From contig CAZWEO010000017.1 in the NCBI GenBank assembly GCA_964633115.1, forward strand, positions 3,138 through 67,137: 64,000 nt of DNA. Direction: 5' to 3'. Source of the stretch: B30-G6 sp964633115. Lineage in GTDB: Bacteria; Desulfobacterota; Desulfobacteria; Desulfobacterales; B30-G6. Below, one piece after another: positions 35,400 to 44,951 of the stretch (positions are counted from its first letter, which is position 1; each line of letters opens with the position of its first letter). The translations under genes were made by a program, and so were the position numbers. Under the pieces are notes generated by a model, which was not told where the DNA came from, did not search any database, and was given only the letters and a program-made list of their open reading frames with translations.

Positions 35400-36920
35400 T
35401 TATTGCTGACCGTACAATGCTTTAACTTTCTGTCGATCGATTTCTCCGCTAGACGTCAACGGCATCTCGGCTACAAATTCCACATACTGCGGTTTTTTAT
35501 AACGCGCGATCCGGTCTCCCACAAACGCAATCAAGTCTTCGGGAGTCAAGCTCTGTCCGGATTTGAGTTGGCAGACCGCTTTGATTCCCTCTTTCCATTT
35601 AGGATCGGGAACGCCGATGACGGCTGTTAGTTCAACAGCCGGGTGTTCCAAAACAACCTTCTCAACTTCGGCAGGATAGACGTTCTCACCGCCCGGTTTA
35701 ATTAGCTCCTTTTCAGGCTTGCGTCCGGCATACCAGAGATATCCGTCGGCGTCAAGACGGCCCAAATCGCCGGTATGGTGCCAGCCATTGCGGAATGTTT
35801 CGGAATTTTCATCAGATAGATTCCAGTATCCCTGAAATACAAGTGGTCCGCGTACAGCGATTTCTCCCACTTCTCCTTGCGCCACAGGGTTGTCGCTGTC
35901 ATCCGAAAGCTGGACCCTGGCAAAAGGAACCGGCTTACCAGCTGAACCGGGCTTCTCATTATAGCTGGCCATGGTGGTGATGCACGATGTCTCGGTTTGG
36001 CCGTATAGCGTATGGAAAACACCATTGGTTTCGGTTTGAAAAGCCTCGATGGTTTCAGGCGTATCCAAGCCCAGAACGACTCGCAACGACTCCAGGGATT
36101 GTTTGGTCTGCTCGGCGGCTTCCAAAATATTTCCCAAGATGGGAGAAAAATCAAAGAAAAATGACACGCCATAATTTTCGATTAACTCAACCGCCTTGGC
36201 AGCATCAAATTTGTGCATGTTAATGTTTTGGATGCCTGCCTGAAAACTGCTGGTGGCCATAAACAGGCCACCCACATGAAAAAGCGGCAATAGATTCAGA
36301 TGTACATCCTTGACATCCATGCCTAAGCCGTTATTCAAAACCAAATTGGCGCATAATACATTGGCATGACTTAATAGGGCGCCACGCGGCCGACCGGCCA
36401 CCGCCGCGGTATGGATGATAACCAGACCATCGGAGGTACTTACATCCACGGATTTCAAATCAGCTGAACTGCCATACAAGGCTTCCAAGCTTTCAAATGG
36501 CCCCTGATCAATACTCAAATTATAGATTTTTTGAATCGATGGCAACTGATCCTGGATACCGGCAATGGTCTCATGTAAATCCGGATCCACAAAAAGTATT
36601 ACGGGTTCACAATCATTGAGATTGAAAACCACCTCATCCGGGGATAGGCGCCAGTTGATGGGCAGCATAATGGTACCGAGGGCTGCGGCGGCTCCATATA
36701 GGACAAAATACTCTAGGCTGTTCTGGGCGAAAACACCGATGCGGTCACCTTTTTTGATCCCGCTTTGCTGCAAGCCTGCGGCCAGCCTATCAACCTCGTG
36801 CTTATATTCAGAAAACGTGATCCTTCGGTTATCTCGAGACTCATACCAAGCTGGCTGGTCTTTATAAGACAGTGCGTTTTGAGAAATCAGATCATAAAAG
36901 GTGTAGTCATACAATCCCAT
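35400..36920 (-). CDS. AMP-forming acyl-CoA ligase
   Basis: A 506-residue ANL-superfamily enzyme. The core motifs LYGQTETSCIT, GWHHTGDLGRLDADGYL and the hinge plus swivel segment GRKPEKELIKPGGENVYPAEVE are present, and a C-terminal catalytic lysine lies in TSSGEIDRQKV. The phosphate loop is degenerate (HTAAVAGRPRGALLS instead of TSGTTGxPKG), so activity should be checked. It probably activates a medium- or long-chain, branched or aromatic acid. It sits upstream of the ACT gene and downstream of the liv operon, all on the minus strand. AAGGAG precedes the start. Confidence 0.88.
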   Translation of the reverse strand: MGLYDYTFYDLISQNALSYKDQPAWYESRDNRRITFSEYKHEVDRLAAGLQQSGIKKGDRIGVFAQNSLEYFVLYGAAAALGTIMLPINWRLSPDEVVFNLNDCEPVILFVDPDLHETIAGIQDQLPSIQKIYNLSIDQGPFESLEALYGSSADLKSVDVSTSDGLVIIHTAAVAGRPRGALLSHANVLCANLVLNNGLGMDVKDVHLNLLPLFHVGGLFMATSSFQAGIQNINMHKFDAAKAVELIENYGVSFFFDFSPILGNILEAAEQTKQSLESLRVVLGLDTPETIEAFQTETNGVFHTLYGQTETSCITTMASYNEKPGSAGKPVPFARVQLSDDSDNPVAQGEVGEIAVRGPLVFQGYWNLSDENSETFRNGWHHTGDLGRLDADGYLWYAGRKPEKELIKPGGENVYPAEVEKVVLEHPAVELTAVIGVPDPKWKEGIKAVCQLKSGQSLTPEDLIAFVGDRIARYKKPQYVEFVAEMPLTSSGEIDRQKVKALYGQQ

Positions 36921-37009
36921 GGAATCACATCTCCTTCATTAATCCCTGGCAAGAGCGGAAATCGCTAATCTTGTGATGATTTTTTTGGCGAGTATAAATT
37001 GACCTATCA

Positions 37010-37051
37010 AAGCGGCGTAGCCGCTTATATAATTTCGCGCAGCGAAATTAT
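37010..37051 (-). terminator. Two adjacent hairpins ending the stress-protein gene
   Basis: AAGCGGC and GCCGCTT with a GTA loop (37010-37026), and ATAATTTCGC and GCGAAATTAT with a GCA loop (37029-37051). The second stem contains the stop codon of the gene ending at 37048. Confidence 0.6.
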
Positions 37052-37443
37052 GATTTAACAGATATAACCGGGCAAGGTGCTTTTAATATGATGTATTGTG
37101 CGGTTGAACCCAACAGTAGCTTGCTTGTACGTGATTTCTTCTGAATGCCCACATAAATCAGATCAACGTTATTTTCCTCTGCAAAAAATACAATATCCTC
37201 GCCCGGTGAAAGACCCCGGGCTAGTTGGGTCACTTCACAAGCAGTTCCATTTTCTTTGAAGTCTGCTTTTATTTTTTCCAGCTTCATAGTTAGCTGACTA
37301 AGGCGTTCCGGATTTTCACCTTTGCCTCCCTCGCTGGAAGATACGAGCAGAATCTCGGCATCAAAGGAACGTGCATGGGTCTTGGCTAGCTCCAAGGCCA
37401 GTTGGGACTCCGTGGTATCAGCATAGGCCACCAGTATTTTCAT
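37048..37443 (-). CDS. Universal stress protein (UspA family)
   Basis: A 131-residue single Usp domain. The ATG at 37443 (AAAGGAG upstream) gives MKILVAYADTTESQLALELA, the standard beginning; the longer open frame to 37575 runs into a repeat element and is not real. The C-terminal SKLLLGSTAQYIILKAPCPV corresponds to the G-x9-G(S/T) nucleotide-binding motif, although the first glycine of G-2x-G is changed. It is encoded between the liv operon and the acyl-CoA ligase and may be an energy-stress factor. Confidence 0.88.
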   Translation of the reverse strand: MKILVAYADTTESQLALELAKTHARSFDAEILLVSSSEGGKGENPERLSQLTMKLEKIKADFKENGTACEVTQLARGLSPGEDIVFFAEENNVDLIYVGIQKKSRTSKLLLGSTAQYIILKAPCPVISVKS

Positions 37444-37498
37444 CGAGAACTCCTTTCTCCAGCATATCGCGTCATGCATTATCTGAATTATGCACAGC

Positions 37499-37660
37499 CT
37501 GGAGGCATTCATAGGCAAGGCATCTGAGGATTGCCTTCGATTTAGCGACTCGACAAGCTTAAATCGAAAACTCAACGTAGTGATTTACCCTGTCCCGCCG
37601 TAGCTCGAAGAGCGAAGTCGGATTCGAATCCTCAGCAACACGGCATATGGAGGCCTCCGG
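37499..37660. repeat. Inverted-repeat element, family A, long copy
   Basis: Outer arms run from CCTGGAGGCATTCATAGGC (37499) and, inverted, to GGCATATGGAGGCCTCCGG at the right end (37660). A second matching pair, CTGAGGATT on the left and AATCCTCAG on the right, lies inside. The left 30 and right 40 bases align with the copy at 7595-7693 with almost only transitions. About 162 bases, non-coding, between the universal stress gene and livF. Confidence 0.7.
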
Positions 37661-37662
37661 GA

Positions 37663-38484
37663 CTACATCCAGCGTTTGCGCCGTTTGTAGGATTTAACAT
37701 CTTTAAAAGATTTTCTACCGCCCCCCTGGGTGATACCCATATAAAATTCTTTTACGTCCGGATTCTTTTTTAACTCGTCCGAGGGGCCCTCCAGAACAAT
37801 TTTACCCGACTCCATGATATAGGCATAATTGGAGACTTCCAGGGCAATTTTGGCATTCTGCTCCACCACCAGGATGGTTGTTTGCATCTCCTGGTTAATA
37901 CGCGTGATGTTGTCGAAAATCTCCTTAACCAGAAGGGGTGCCAGGCCCAATGACGGTTCATCCAGCATGAGCATCTTGGGAGAAGACATCAAGGCCCGCG
38001 CAATGGCAATCATCTGTTGTTCCCCGCCGGAGCAGTATCCGGCCAGGCGGTTGGTCACCCGTGAAAGCCGCGGAAAATGTTCATACATGAGACCCTGATC
38101 TTTACGGATGTTTTGGGTTCCATCTTTGCGGGTGATGGATCCCACACGAATATTCTCATCCACGGTAAGATGCTTGAAAACACGACGGCCTTCCGGCACC
38201 ATCACCGCACCCAGCCTTACCACATGAGTACCCAGAACGTTGGTAATGTCATTGCCCTCAAATTTAACATAACCGTCCTTGATAAATCCGTTTTCCGGTT
38301 TGAGAAGACCGCTGATGGCCCGCAATGTTGTGGTTTTACCGGCCCCGTTGGTTCCCAGCAGGGCCACAATGCCACCCTCAGCAACACTGAGACTTACGCC
38401 GCGCAACACCTGAACAATATCATTATAAACAACTTCAATATTGTTGACATCTAACAGATTACCATTGGATGTTTGAGTCGTCAT
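37663..38484 (-). CDS. livF: Branched-chain amino-acid ABC transporter ATPase LivF (system 1)
   Basis: A 273-residue ATPase with Walker A GTNGAGKTT, a signature CSGGEQQMIAIARAL (Cys replaces the usual Leu or Tyr), Walker B MLMLDEPSLGL and LVVEQN. The basic C-terminal tail (KSYKRRKRW) is longer than usual. It is the last gene of the first liv unit (livG, acyl-CoA synthetase, livH, livM, binding protein, livF). It powers uptake of branched-chain amino acids or, in such CoA-rich loci, possibly an organic acid. Confidence 0.92.
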   Translation of the reverse strand: MTTQTSNGNLLDVNNIEVVYNDIVQVLRGVSLSVAEGGIVALLGTNGAGKTTTLRAISGLLKPENGFIKDGYVKFEGNDITNVLGTHVVRLGAVMVPEGRRVFKHLTVDENIRVGSITRKDGTQNIRKDQGLMYEHFPRLSRVTNRLAGYCSGGEQQMIAIARALMSSPKMLMLDEPSLGLAPLLVKEIFDNITRINQEMQTTILVVEQNAKIALEVSNYAYIMESGKIVLEGPSDELKKNPDVKEFYMGITQGGGRKSFKDVKSYKRRKRWM

Positions 38485-38598
38485 TTTTTATCGTTTCTTA
38501 CGGGAGGGCTGCTTGAAGCAACCCTCCTTTTAGGTAGTTTAATGCAGCAACGCTGTATCAATTAACATTGCGAAACAATGTACATCGCAGAAGCGATA

Positions 38599-39825
38599 TT
38601 ATTGTTTGATCTTCTGGACATACTCAGAAACGAACGGTGCACCGACTTCATAGAAAAGCCCACCCTTGGAAACGTAGAGCTGCAGGGTGTCCACACCTTC
38701 ACGGTCGGTTTTTGAAAAAGTTACCGGGCCAACTGTGGTCAACGAATTAAAGGCATTGAATCCGTTCATGGCCAGCAGTTCCTCGTACAAGGCAGCACGG
38801 GTTATCTTTTTGCCTTTGGCTTTGGCCCGCCGGATGGTTTCTACCGCCACCTGTACGACCATGATGCCATTGGTGTAGTTGGCATCTTTGGCCAGTTTCT
38901 CGTCCCGGCCATATCTTTTGGCCAAGGCGAACTGTGCGTCCCTTCCCGGCCCTTTGGCGGTCATCATTTTGTAAGATGTTGTCCAATAGTAGTTCTCATT
39001 GGCAGCTGAACCGGCCAAAGCGACAAGCGCAGGTCCACCGCCATAATGACAACCCAGGAAAGTGACTTTGCCAGCCTCGCCATAAGTTCTAGCGATCATG
39101 CCCAGGCTTTGAGCACCCTTCAACATGGTGGCCACTGGCGGTTGAACAGTTTGGCTGATCACATATTGGACCCCTTTGCTTTTAAAACGTTGCAGCATTG
39201 CCGTGTTGTCCAAGTCCTTGCCATGCTCCACAATTTCAACCAGATCGATGGCCAGGCCTGCAGCGATTGATTTTTTAACATCATCGCGGGGCGCGCGTCC
39301 AAACGCGGAGGGATGCAGGAACAAAGCCACTTTGGGCTTACCGCTGCCCTTGTGGTTTGCGGCCACATACTCGGCCAGACCGACTGCTTGGCTGGAGTAA
39401 GAGGCAATGGGTAGATGGATATAATCGTTTTCTTGCAGGTTCCCCGCATGAAAGGAAGCCGGTAGAACCGGGATTTTTTCTTCTTGAAAATCCTTGCGCA
39501 AAGCCATCGTGCTGCCTGTGGAGTAGTTCAAATAAAAGACAATTTCTTCATCCAAGAAATCTTCAAAATTACGTTTGGTAACTTCGGTCTTGTAACCGTC
39601 ATCCCGGATAAAGCAAACCAGTTTATCATCGCCCAGCATTTTTTCATCATTGACATAGCGGACATAGTCCTCAGCTCCCTTGGAATAGGGGCTGCCCACA
39701 TCAGATGTAGGCCCGGTAATGGCCAGAGACAGACCCATTTTGTAGGTTTCCCCGGCAAAACTCAGTGTGGAAAATGCAACCAGAAAAGACAGCGCAACCA
39801 GCAGGATTGTTAAGTTTCTTTTCAT
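38599..39825 (-). CDS. Liv-type ABC transporter binding protein (system 1)
   Basis: A 408-residue Peripla_BP_6 protein. The ATG at 39825 is preceded by GGGAGG and gives a signal peptide MKRNLTILLVALSFL ending LSFA. The mature N-terminus YKMGLSLAITGPTSDVGSPY is the typical ligand-binding start. It feeds the LivH/LivM channel encoded upstream. Many such proteins in anaerobic degraders bind aromatic or short fatty acids instead of leucine, so the ligand is open. Confidence 0.9.
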   Translation of the reverse strand: MKRNLTILLVALSFLVAFSTLSFAGETYKMGLSLAITGPTSDVGSPYSKGAEDYVRYVNDEKMLGDDKLVCFIRDDGYKTEVTKRNFEDFLDEEIVFYLNYSTGSTMALRKDFQEEKIPVLPASFHAGNLQENDYIHLPIASYSSQAVGLAEYVAANHKGSGKPKVALFLHPSAFGRAPRDDVKKSIAAGLAIDLVEIVEHGKDLDNTAMLQRFKSKGVQYVISQTVQPPVATMLKGAQSLGMIARTYGEAGKVTFLGCHYGGGPALVALAGSAANENYYWTTSYKMMTAKGPGRDAQFALAKRYGRDEKLAKDANYTNGIMVVQVAVETIRRAKAKGKKITRAALYEELLAMNGFNAFNSLTTVGPVTFSKTDREGVDTLQLYVSKGGLFYEVGAPFVSEYVQKIKQ

Positions 39826-39914
39826 CTTTTCTACCTCCCTTTTTGTTTTTGTTAAGCGGTTCAGAGTCAATTGAACATCACATCTACAAGGTTGAATGGT
39901 TCAAGCTGCAACCA

Positions 39915-41009
39915 TCAATACCTAAACGGCCACAATTTAAAATATGATCGTATAATCCGCCACCAATTGGCAATACCGCGTGGTTCGAACATCAGAAACA
40001 AGACAATGACCAGACCAAAAGACAAAGGCCGAAATGCCGTGGCCACATCGCCCACAGCAGTGAAATAGTGGCCCACAAATTCGGCAAAATTCTCCATCTC
40101 CAGTTCCAGCATTAAGATAGCCGCCGGCCCAACAATAGAACCCACCAGGGTTCCCAGGCCGCCCACGATGGCCATGGCCAAATAGGAGATGGAATGATGC
40201 AGCAGGAATGATTCAAACCCAACCCCGCGCCACAAGTAGGCGTGCAGGGCCCCGGCTACCCCGGCAAAAAATCCGCATAAAGCAAACGCATATATTTTGG
40301 TAAGCCCGGGATGTATGCCCATGGCATCGGCTGCCCGGTCATTATCGCGCACGGCCACCAAACACCTACCATGCTTGCTCCGTAAGAGATTACGGACGGC
40401 AAAACCCAATATTATCACAAAAACAAGAATGACATAGTACCAGAAAAAATAGTGCTGTTTGCGAACCACCTTACCCGTAAACCAGAACACGCGTCCAATG
40501 GCGATGGTCTGGCCCTGATCATAGAACCTTGAAAAATTGATGAACCACTGAAAAATCATCTGAAAAGAAAGCGTGGCGATGACCAGGTAGAGGTGTTTCA
40601 GGCGCAGGGACGGCAGGCCGACAATGCCTCCAAAAACCGCACCAACTAAGCCGGCGACAATGATCATCAACGGCCAGTAGTGGGTCAGCAGCACGTGGTC
40701 GCTGCCCAGGAGGCGGGAAAAGGTTGCTAGGGTGTAAGCCCCCACGCCCACAAAAGCTGCATGGCCGATGGATATCAAACCGGCAAAACCAGTTAGCAAG
40801 TTCAAACCGTAAATGGCCACAATAGCGATTAATATACTGTCGATCACAAGCATGTACTTGTTGCCGACTTGAATGAAAAGCGGCCACACGAACAGCAGCA
40901 CCAGGAAACCTATAAAAACCAAGCGGTCGATGTGCGTCAGAAATATGCGCTGTTCATCCCTGTAAGAGGTAAAAAAGTTACCCGTGGCTAACCATCGATT
41001 TTCAGACAT
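39915..41009 (-). CDS. livM: Branched-chain amino-acid ABC permease LivM (system 1)
   Basis: A 364-residue permease with about nine membrane helices. GHAAFVGVGAYT is the typical LivM signature in the first part and RSKHGRCLVAVRDNDRAADAMG is the EAA-like coupling loop. It starts four bases after the livH stop and is translationally coupled. The N-terminal 40 residues are an extended cytoplasmic tail. It pairs with LivH to form the membrane channel. Confidence 0.92.
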   Translation of the reverse strand: MSENRWLATGNFFTSYRDEQRIFLTHIDRLVFIGFLVLLFVWPLFIQVGNKYMLVIDSILIAIVAIYGLNLLTGFAGLISIGHAAFVGVGAYTLATFSRLLGSDHVLLTHYWPLMIIVAGLVGAVFGGIVGLPSLRLKHLYLVIATLSFQMIFQWFINFSRFYDQGQTIAIGRVFWFTGKVVRKQHYFFWYYVILVFVIILGFAVRNLLRSKHGRCLVAVRDNDRAADAMGIHPGLTKIYAFALCGFFAGVAGALHAYLWRGVGFESFLLHHSISYLAMAIVGGLGTLVGSIVGPAAILMLELEMENFAEFVGHYFTAVGDVATAFRPLSFGLVIVLFLMFEPRGIANWWRIIRSYFKLWPFRY

Positions 41010-41013
41010 AAAA

Positions 41014-41907
41014 TTATACCCGCTCTATTTCGTGGATACCAAAAAGACCATGCGGTTTGAACAATAAGATTATCAGTAGTATGACATAGGGCAGCACATC
41101 CGCGGTGCCAAAAAGACCCCAGTTACCGTCCAGATAACCGGAGGCAAACTGTTGGATCAGCCCCATGATGATACCGGCTACGATGGCCCCGAAAATGGAA
41201 TCCAGGCCACCCACGATCACCACCGGAAACACGATGATGCCGAATGAATGTAGCACATCGAAATTCAGTCCGGTGATATTGCCGATGATGCCCCCGGCGG
41301 CGGCGGCACTCAATCCGGCCGTAGCCCAAGCCAGGCCGAACACCTTGGGAACCGAAATACCAATGGACATGGAAGCGAATTGATCGTCCGATACCGCCCG
41401 CATGGAAATACCCACGGTGGAAGCTTTAAAAAACCAGGTAAAGGCCCCGATCATGGCAAAGGTGATAATCACACCCACCAATTGGGTCCAGGACATGCTT
41501 ACGCCCCCAAAGGAAATCGGTGTTATGGGCAAAAATTCGGGAAAGGAAAAGTTTTCCGATCCAAAGGGCGTCATATAAATGAGCCCGTCGATAATCGACA
41601 TGAGCCCGATGGTCACCATGATGACAGAAATAATGGGCTCGCCGATCAGCCGGCGCAGAAATATCCGTTCTACACTCATGGCCAAGAAAAATGTGATGAT
41701 CATACTCAGGAGAAACGACAGTGCAATGTGAATACCCACCCACACCGTCAAGGCATAGGCGATAAAAGCCCCTGCGGCAATGATCTGTCCGTGGGCGATG
41801 TTGAGCACCCGGCTGGACTTATAAATCAGCACAAAGCCCAAGGCTGAGAGGGCATAAATGGACCCCACAACCGTGCCGCTGATTACAAGCTGAAAAAAAT
41901 AACTCAT
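41014..41907 (-). CDS. livH: Branched-chain amino-acid ABC permease LivH (system 1)
   Basis: A 297-residue permease with eight or so helices. SALGFVLIYKSSRVLNIAHG is the hallmark N-terminal segment, and KASTVGISMRAVSDDQFASMSI is the coupling loop. The start overlaps the stop of the acyl-CoA synthetase gene by four bases (ATGA), so that enzyme gene is a true member of the operon. AAGGAG lies upstream of the ATG. Confidence 0.93.
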   Translation of the reverse strand: MSYFFQLVISGTVVGSIYALSALGFVLIYKSSRVLNIAHGQIIAAGAFIAYALTVWVGIHIALSFLLSMIITFFLAMSVERIFLRRLIGEPIISVIMVTIGLMSIIDGLIYMTPFGSENFSFPEFLPITPISFGGVSMSWTQLVGVIITFAMIGAFTWFFKASTVGISMRAVSDDQFASMSIGISVPKVFGLAWATAGLSAAAAGGIIGNITGLNFDVLHSFGIIVFPVVIVGGLDSIFGAIVAGIIMGLIQQFASGYLDGNWGLFGTADVLPYVILLIILLFKPHGLFGIHEIERV

Positions 41908-43832
41908 GCAACTCCTTCCATGGTGTAAAACATCATTTCCGATTCAACCGTCGTACTCTGACCGTCCTGGTATTGGAAAAAGGCTTCCACCTTTTTGGTG
42001 GAGACACTTTCATCGTATAGAGCTTCGTACAAGTCTTTGTATTTTTCCATTACGAATTTGCGGCGGATTTTTCCGGTTTTGGTCAGCTCCCCATCGTCCA
42101 TGTCCAACAGTTTGTATAACACTGCAAACCGTTTGATTCTAAAATGTGGTTTTTCGGCCCGATCGTTGATGTCCGCAATCGCCTCTTTGAGTAAATCCGC
42201 CACCTCGGGTTTGTTGCTGAGGTCCATATAGGTTGTAAAAGATATGCCCCGGTCCTCAGCCCATTTACCCACGACAATGGGATCGATGTTGATCAGAGCC
42301 GACACAAAATCGCGTTTATTGCCAAAAATAACGGCTTCCTTGATGTAGGGACTGAATTTGAGCTTATTCTCCAGGAACATGGGGCTGAACATCTCGCCCT
42401 TGCTGTTATGCATCACATCCGCCACACGGTCGATGACCACCAGATGCCCGTTTTCATCAATGTAGCCGGCATCACCCGAGTGCATCCAGCCATCGTGCAG
42501 CAATTCGTCAGTCTTTTCCGGTTGTTTGTAATAACCTACACACACCGATGGGGACCGCGATAAAATTTCGCCTTCTTCACTGATCTTACACTCGGTTTCG
42601 GGCAGCGGTTTACCGACCGTATCCGGGCGTACATCGCCGTCACGATGCATATAAGCGATGCCCACGATTTCCGTCTGACCGTATATCTGTTTCAGGTTGA
42701 CCCCAATGGCCTGGTAAAAGGTAAACAGCTCGGGACCTAAGGCAGCTCCACCTGTGTAAGCGCGCCGCAATCTGCGCAGGCCGATCTGGTTGATCAAGGG
42801 ATCTGTTACCAGGGTTTTCCCCAGCCAGGCCATTATTTTCAAAGATACGGGCATGGGTTCGCCGCTCATCCGGTAACGGGCGGCCTTTTCACCGATCTTG
42901 ATAAACTTATTGTACATCAGGCGATTGAGCCAATAAGATTCATCGATCTTCAACCATATTTCCGAACGAATGGTTTCGTATATACGCGGGGCGCCAAACA
43001 TGAAATGGGGACCGATTTCCTTGAGGTCCTTCATACTGGTCTCCACCGACTCGGGAAAGTTGATGGTAATGCCGGTGGCCATGGCCACGCCGAACGAATT
43101 CATCTGCTCACCGATCCAGGCAAAGGGCAGAAAACTGAGATACTCATCGGTGCCCGTCAGCACATCAACTTTGGCAATTTGGATCCCCATATTGATATAA
43201 TTTTTGTGGGTCATCATGGAGCCCTTGGACAGGCCGGTGGTGCCGGATGTCAGACAGAAGTGACAGACATCATCCGGTTTGCCTTGATCGATAAGCGTGT
43301 CGTATCGCTGCGGGTCTTCTGTATTTGCCGCGGCGCCGATTTCATAAAGATCATCAATAAACAAAAACCAGTCATCAGCGCGATAGTCACGCATGCCACG
43401 GGGATCCTCATAGATAACTTTGCGTACTTGGGGAATGCGGTCCTTTATTTCGACCAGTTTATCCACTTGCTCCTGATCGTCGCAAAAAACCGCCGTGACA
43501 TCCATATAATTGATCAGTTGCTCAATTTCATCCGGAAGCGTGGTCTGATAAATTCCGGCAGACACCGCACCGATGGACTGTGCCCCGAGCGCTATGAACA
43601 ACATCTCGGGAATGTTATCGCCGATCAGGGCCAGTTTGTCACCCTTTTTGACACCCACTTTTTCGAGCCCCAGCGCAACTTTGCGGACATAATCGTTGTA
43701 TTCATCCCAAGTATAGTTTTTCCAGTGTCCGAAATCCTTTTCCCGCAAGGCAACTTTACTACCGGTCTCTTTGACCCGCCATCTAAGCAGTTGCGGAATG
43801 GTAAACTCCAAAAGCTGTGAATTGTCTTTCAT
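41904..43832 (-). CDS. Long-chain acyl-CoA synthetase embedded in the liv operon
   Basis: A 642-residue ANL enzyme of the long FadD/ACSL type. It has the intact phosphate loop LTSGTTGLSKGSMMTHKN, the IYGQTEIVG motif, MHSGDAGYIDENGHLVVIDR and a C-terminal lysine region (LTKTGKIRRKFV). Length and the FSPMFLENKLK stretch fit long-chain or bulky-acid synthetases. It lies between livG and livH with 6-base spacing on one side and a 4-base overlap on the other. The likely role is to activate the acid that the transporter imports; that is inference from operon structure. Confidence 0.9.
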   Translation of the reverse strand: MKDNSQLLEFTIPQLLRWRVKETGSKVALREKDFGHWKNYTWDEYNDYVRKVALGLEKVGVKKGDKLALIGDNIPEMLFIALGAQSIGAVSAGIYQTTLPDEIEQLINYMDVTAVFCDDQEQVDKLVEIKDRIPQVRKVIYEDPRGMRDYRADDWFLFIDDLYEIGAAANTEDPQRYDTLIDQGKPDDVCHFCLTSGTTGLSKGSMMTHKNYINMGIQIAKVDVLTGTDEYLSFLPFAWIGEQMNSFGVAMATGITINFPESVETSMKDLKEIGPHFMFGAPRIYETIRSEIWLKIDESYWLNRLMYNKFIKIGEKAARYRMSGEPMPVSLKIMAWLGKTLVTDPLINQIGLRRLRRAYTGGAALGPELFTFYQAIGVNLKQIYGQTEIVGIAYMHRDGDVRPDTVGKPLPETECKISEEGEILSRSPSVCVGYYKQPEKTDELLHDGWMHSGDAGYIDENGHLVVIDRVADVMHNSKGEMFSPMFLENKLKFSPYIKEAVIFGNKRDFVSALINIDPIVVGKWAEDRGISFTTYMDLSNKPEVADLLKEAIADINDRAEKPHFRIKRFAVLYKLLDMDDGELTKTGKIRRKFVMEKYKDLYEALYDESVSTKKVEAFFQYQDGQSTTVESEMMFYTMEGVA

Positions 43833-43838
43833 ACCGAT

Positions 43839-44600
43839 CTATTCTTCTCCAATATAGGCTTCGATTACTTTGGGTATTTTGACGATTTCTTCGGGCGTAC
43901 CGGCACCGATTACTTCGCCAAAATCGAGCACATAGATCTGGTCGGAAATATCCATAACCACCCCAAGGTCATGTTCCACCAGGATAACGGTGGCATCGCG
44001 TTCTTTCTGAATGTCGATGACAAAACGCACCATGTCCTCTTTTTCCTCGATATTCATCCCTGCCATAGGCTCGTCCAGCAGTAGTAACCGCGGTGCCAGG
44101 GTCAGAGCTCGGGCAACCTCGACCCGTTTTTGAATCCCATAGCTCAGGTTCCCCACCGGGGATTTGCGATAAGGCTCCAACTCCATGAAGTCGATCACCT
44201 CTTCCACATACTGTCGGTTCAGTGATTCCTGTTTGGATGCTTTGCCAAAATAGATCATGGCCTGCAATACGTTGTAACGCAGCTTTTGGTGCCGGGCCAG
44301 CATCAGGTTGTCCAGGACGGTCATGCCGCTAAACAACTCCAGATTTTGAAACGCACGCGCGATACCCAGGCTGGTAACTTGGTGCGGGCTGGCCTTGGAA
44401 AGTTTTTTGCTTTCGTAGGTTATTTCGCCAGAAGTCGGATGGTAAAATCCGGAAACACAATTAAGCAGACTGGTTTTGCCGGCTCCGTTGGGTCCGATAA
44501 TGGAAGTAATCAGACCGGGTTCAATATCCATATTCACATTGGATAGGGCCGCTAGTCCGCCAAAGGTAAGCGTTACGTCCTCAATTTTCAATTTGGCCAT
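43839..44600 (-). CDS. livG: Branched-chain amino-acid ABC transporter ATPase LivG (system 1)
   Basis: A 253-residue ATPase with Walker A GPNGAGKTS, signature LSYGIQKRVEVARAL, Walker B LLLLDEPMAGM and VEHDLGVVMDISD, the LivG-type ending that includes VIEAYIGEE. It is the first gene of the system 1 operon; the 345-base region upstream should hold the promoter. No strong ribosome site is visible before the ATG. Confidence 0.93.
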   Translation of the reverse strand: MAKLKIEDVTLTFGGLAALSNVNMDIEPGLITSIIGPNGAGKTSLLNCVSGFYHPTSGEITYESKKLSKASPHQVTSLGIARAFQNLELFSGMTVLDNLMLARHQKLRYNVLQAMIYFGKASKQESLNRQYVEEVIDFMELEPYRKSPVGNLSYGIQKRVEVARALTLAPRLLLLDEPMAGMNIEEKEDMVRFVIDIQKERDATVILVEHDLGVVMDISDQIYVLDFGEVIGAGTPEEIVKIPKVIEAYIGEE

Positions 44601-44924
44601 GGTAGTTATTGTTTCAATTCGGATTAGAAGAAATAAAAAGAGATCCGAAGCTCAGGCATGCGCTCCTAACGGCCCCAGACCCCTTTCACTAAATGCATCC
44701 ATGTAATATTATGAATGGCATTCAGCCATGTCACAAACATATAGACAATGTAAACTAGCAGGTCAAGAAAATTCCACCGATCACTACCATGACCAGTGCC
44801 AACCTACCTGCAACAACTTTATAAAAAATATTTTGAATCTAATGGGTTGTGCTTATACCATATCGGAAGCGTGACAATTGTCAAGTTGATAAATCAGCGG
44901 GCAAATAATGGGTAAAAACCACTA
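44601..44924. other. Intergenic stretch upstream of the first liv operon
   Basis: No gene seen. It should hold the promoter of livG on the minus strand, but I cannot point to a convincing one. The left end of the neighbouring regulator's terminator begins at 44925. Confidence 0.4.
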
Positions 44925-44951
44925 CAATAAAATCGCAAAGCGATTTTATTG
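44925..44951 (-). terminator. Perfect palindromic terminator overlapping the regulator stop codon
   Basis: CAATAAAATCGC and its exact inverse around an AAA (minus: TTT) loop. The stop codon of the gene ending at 44946 lies inside the stem, and the 3' arm provides the T-rich tract. Confidence 0.75.

Noticed and set aside
37600..37650. T-arm-like sequence GGATTCGAATCC that could suggest a tRNA
   Set aside because: No acceptor, D or anticodon stems can be built around it; it is the right arm of the family A inverted repeat, and the matching copy at 7645-7665 diverges there.
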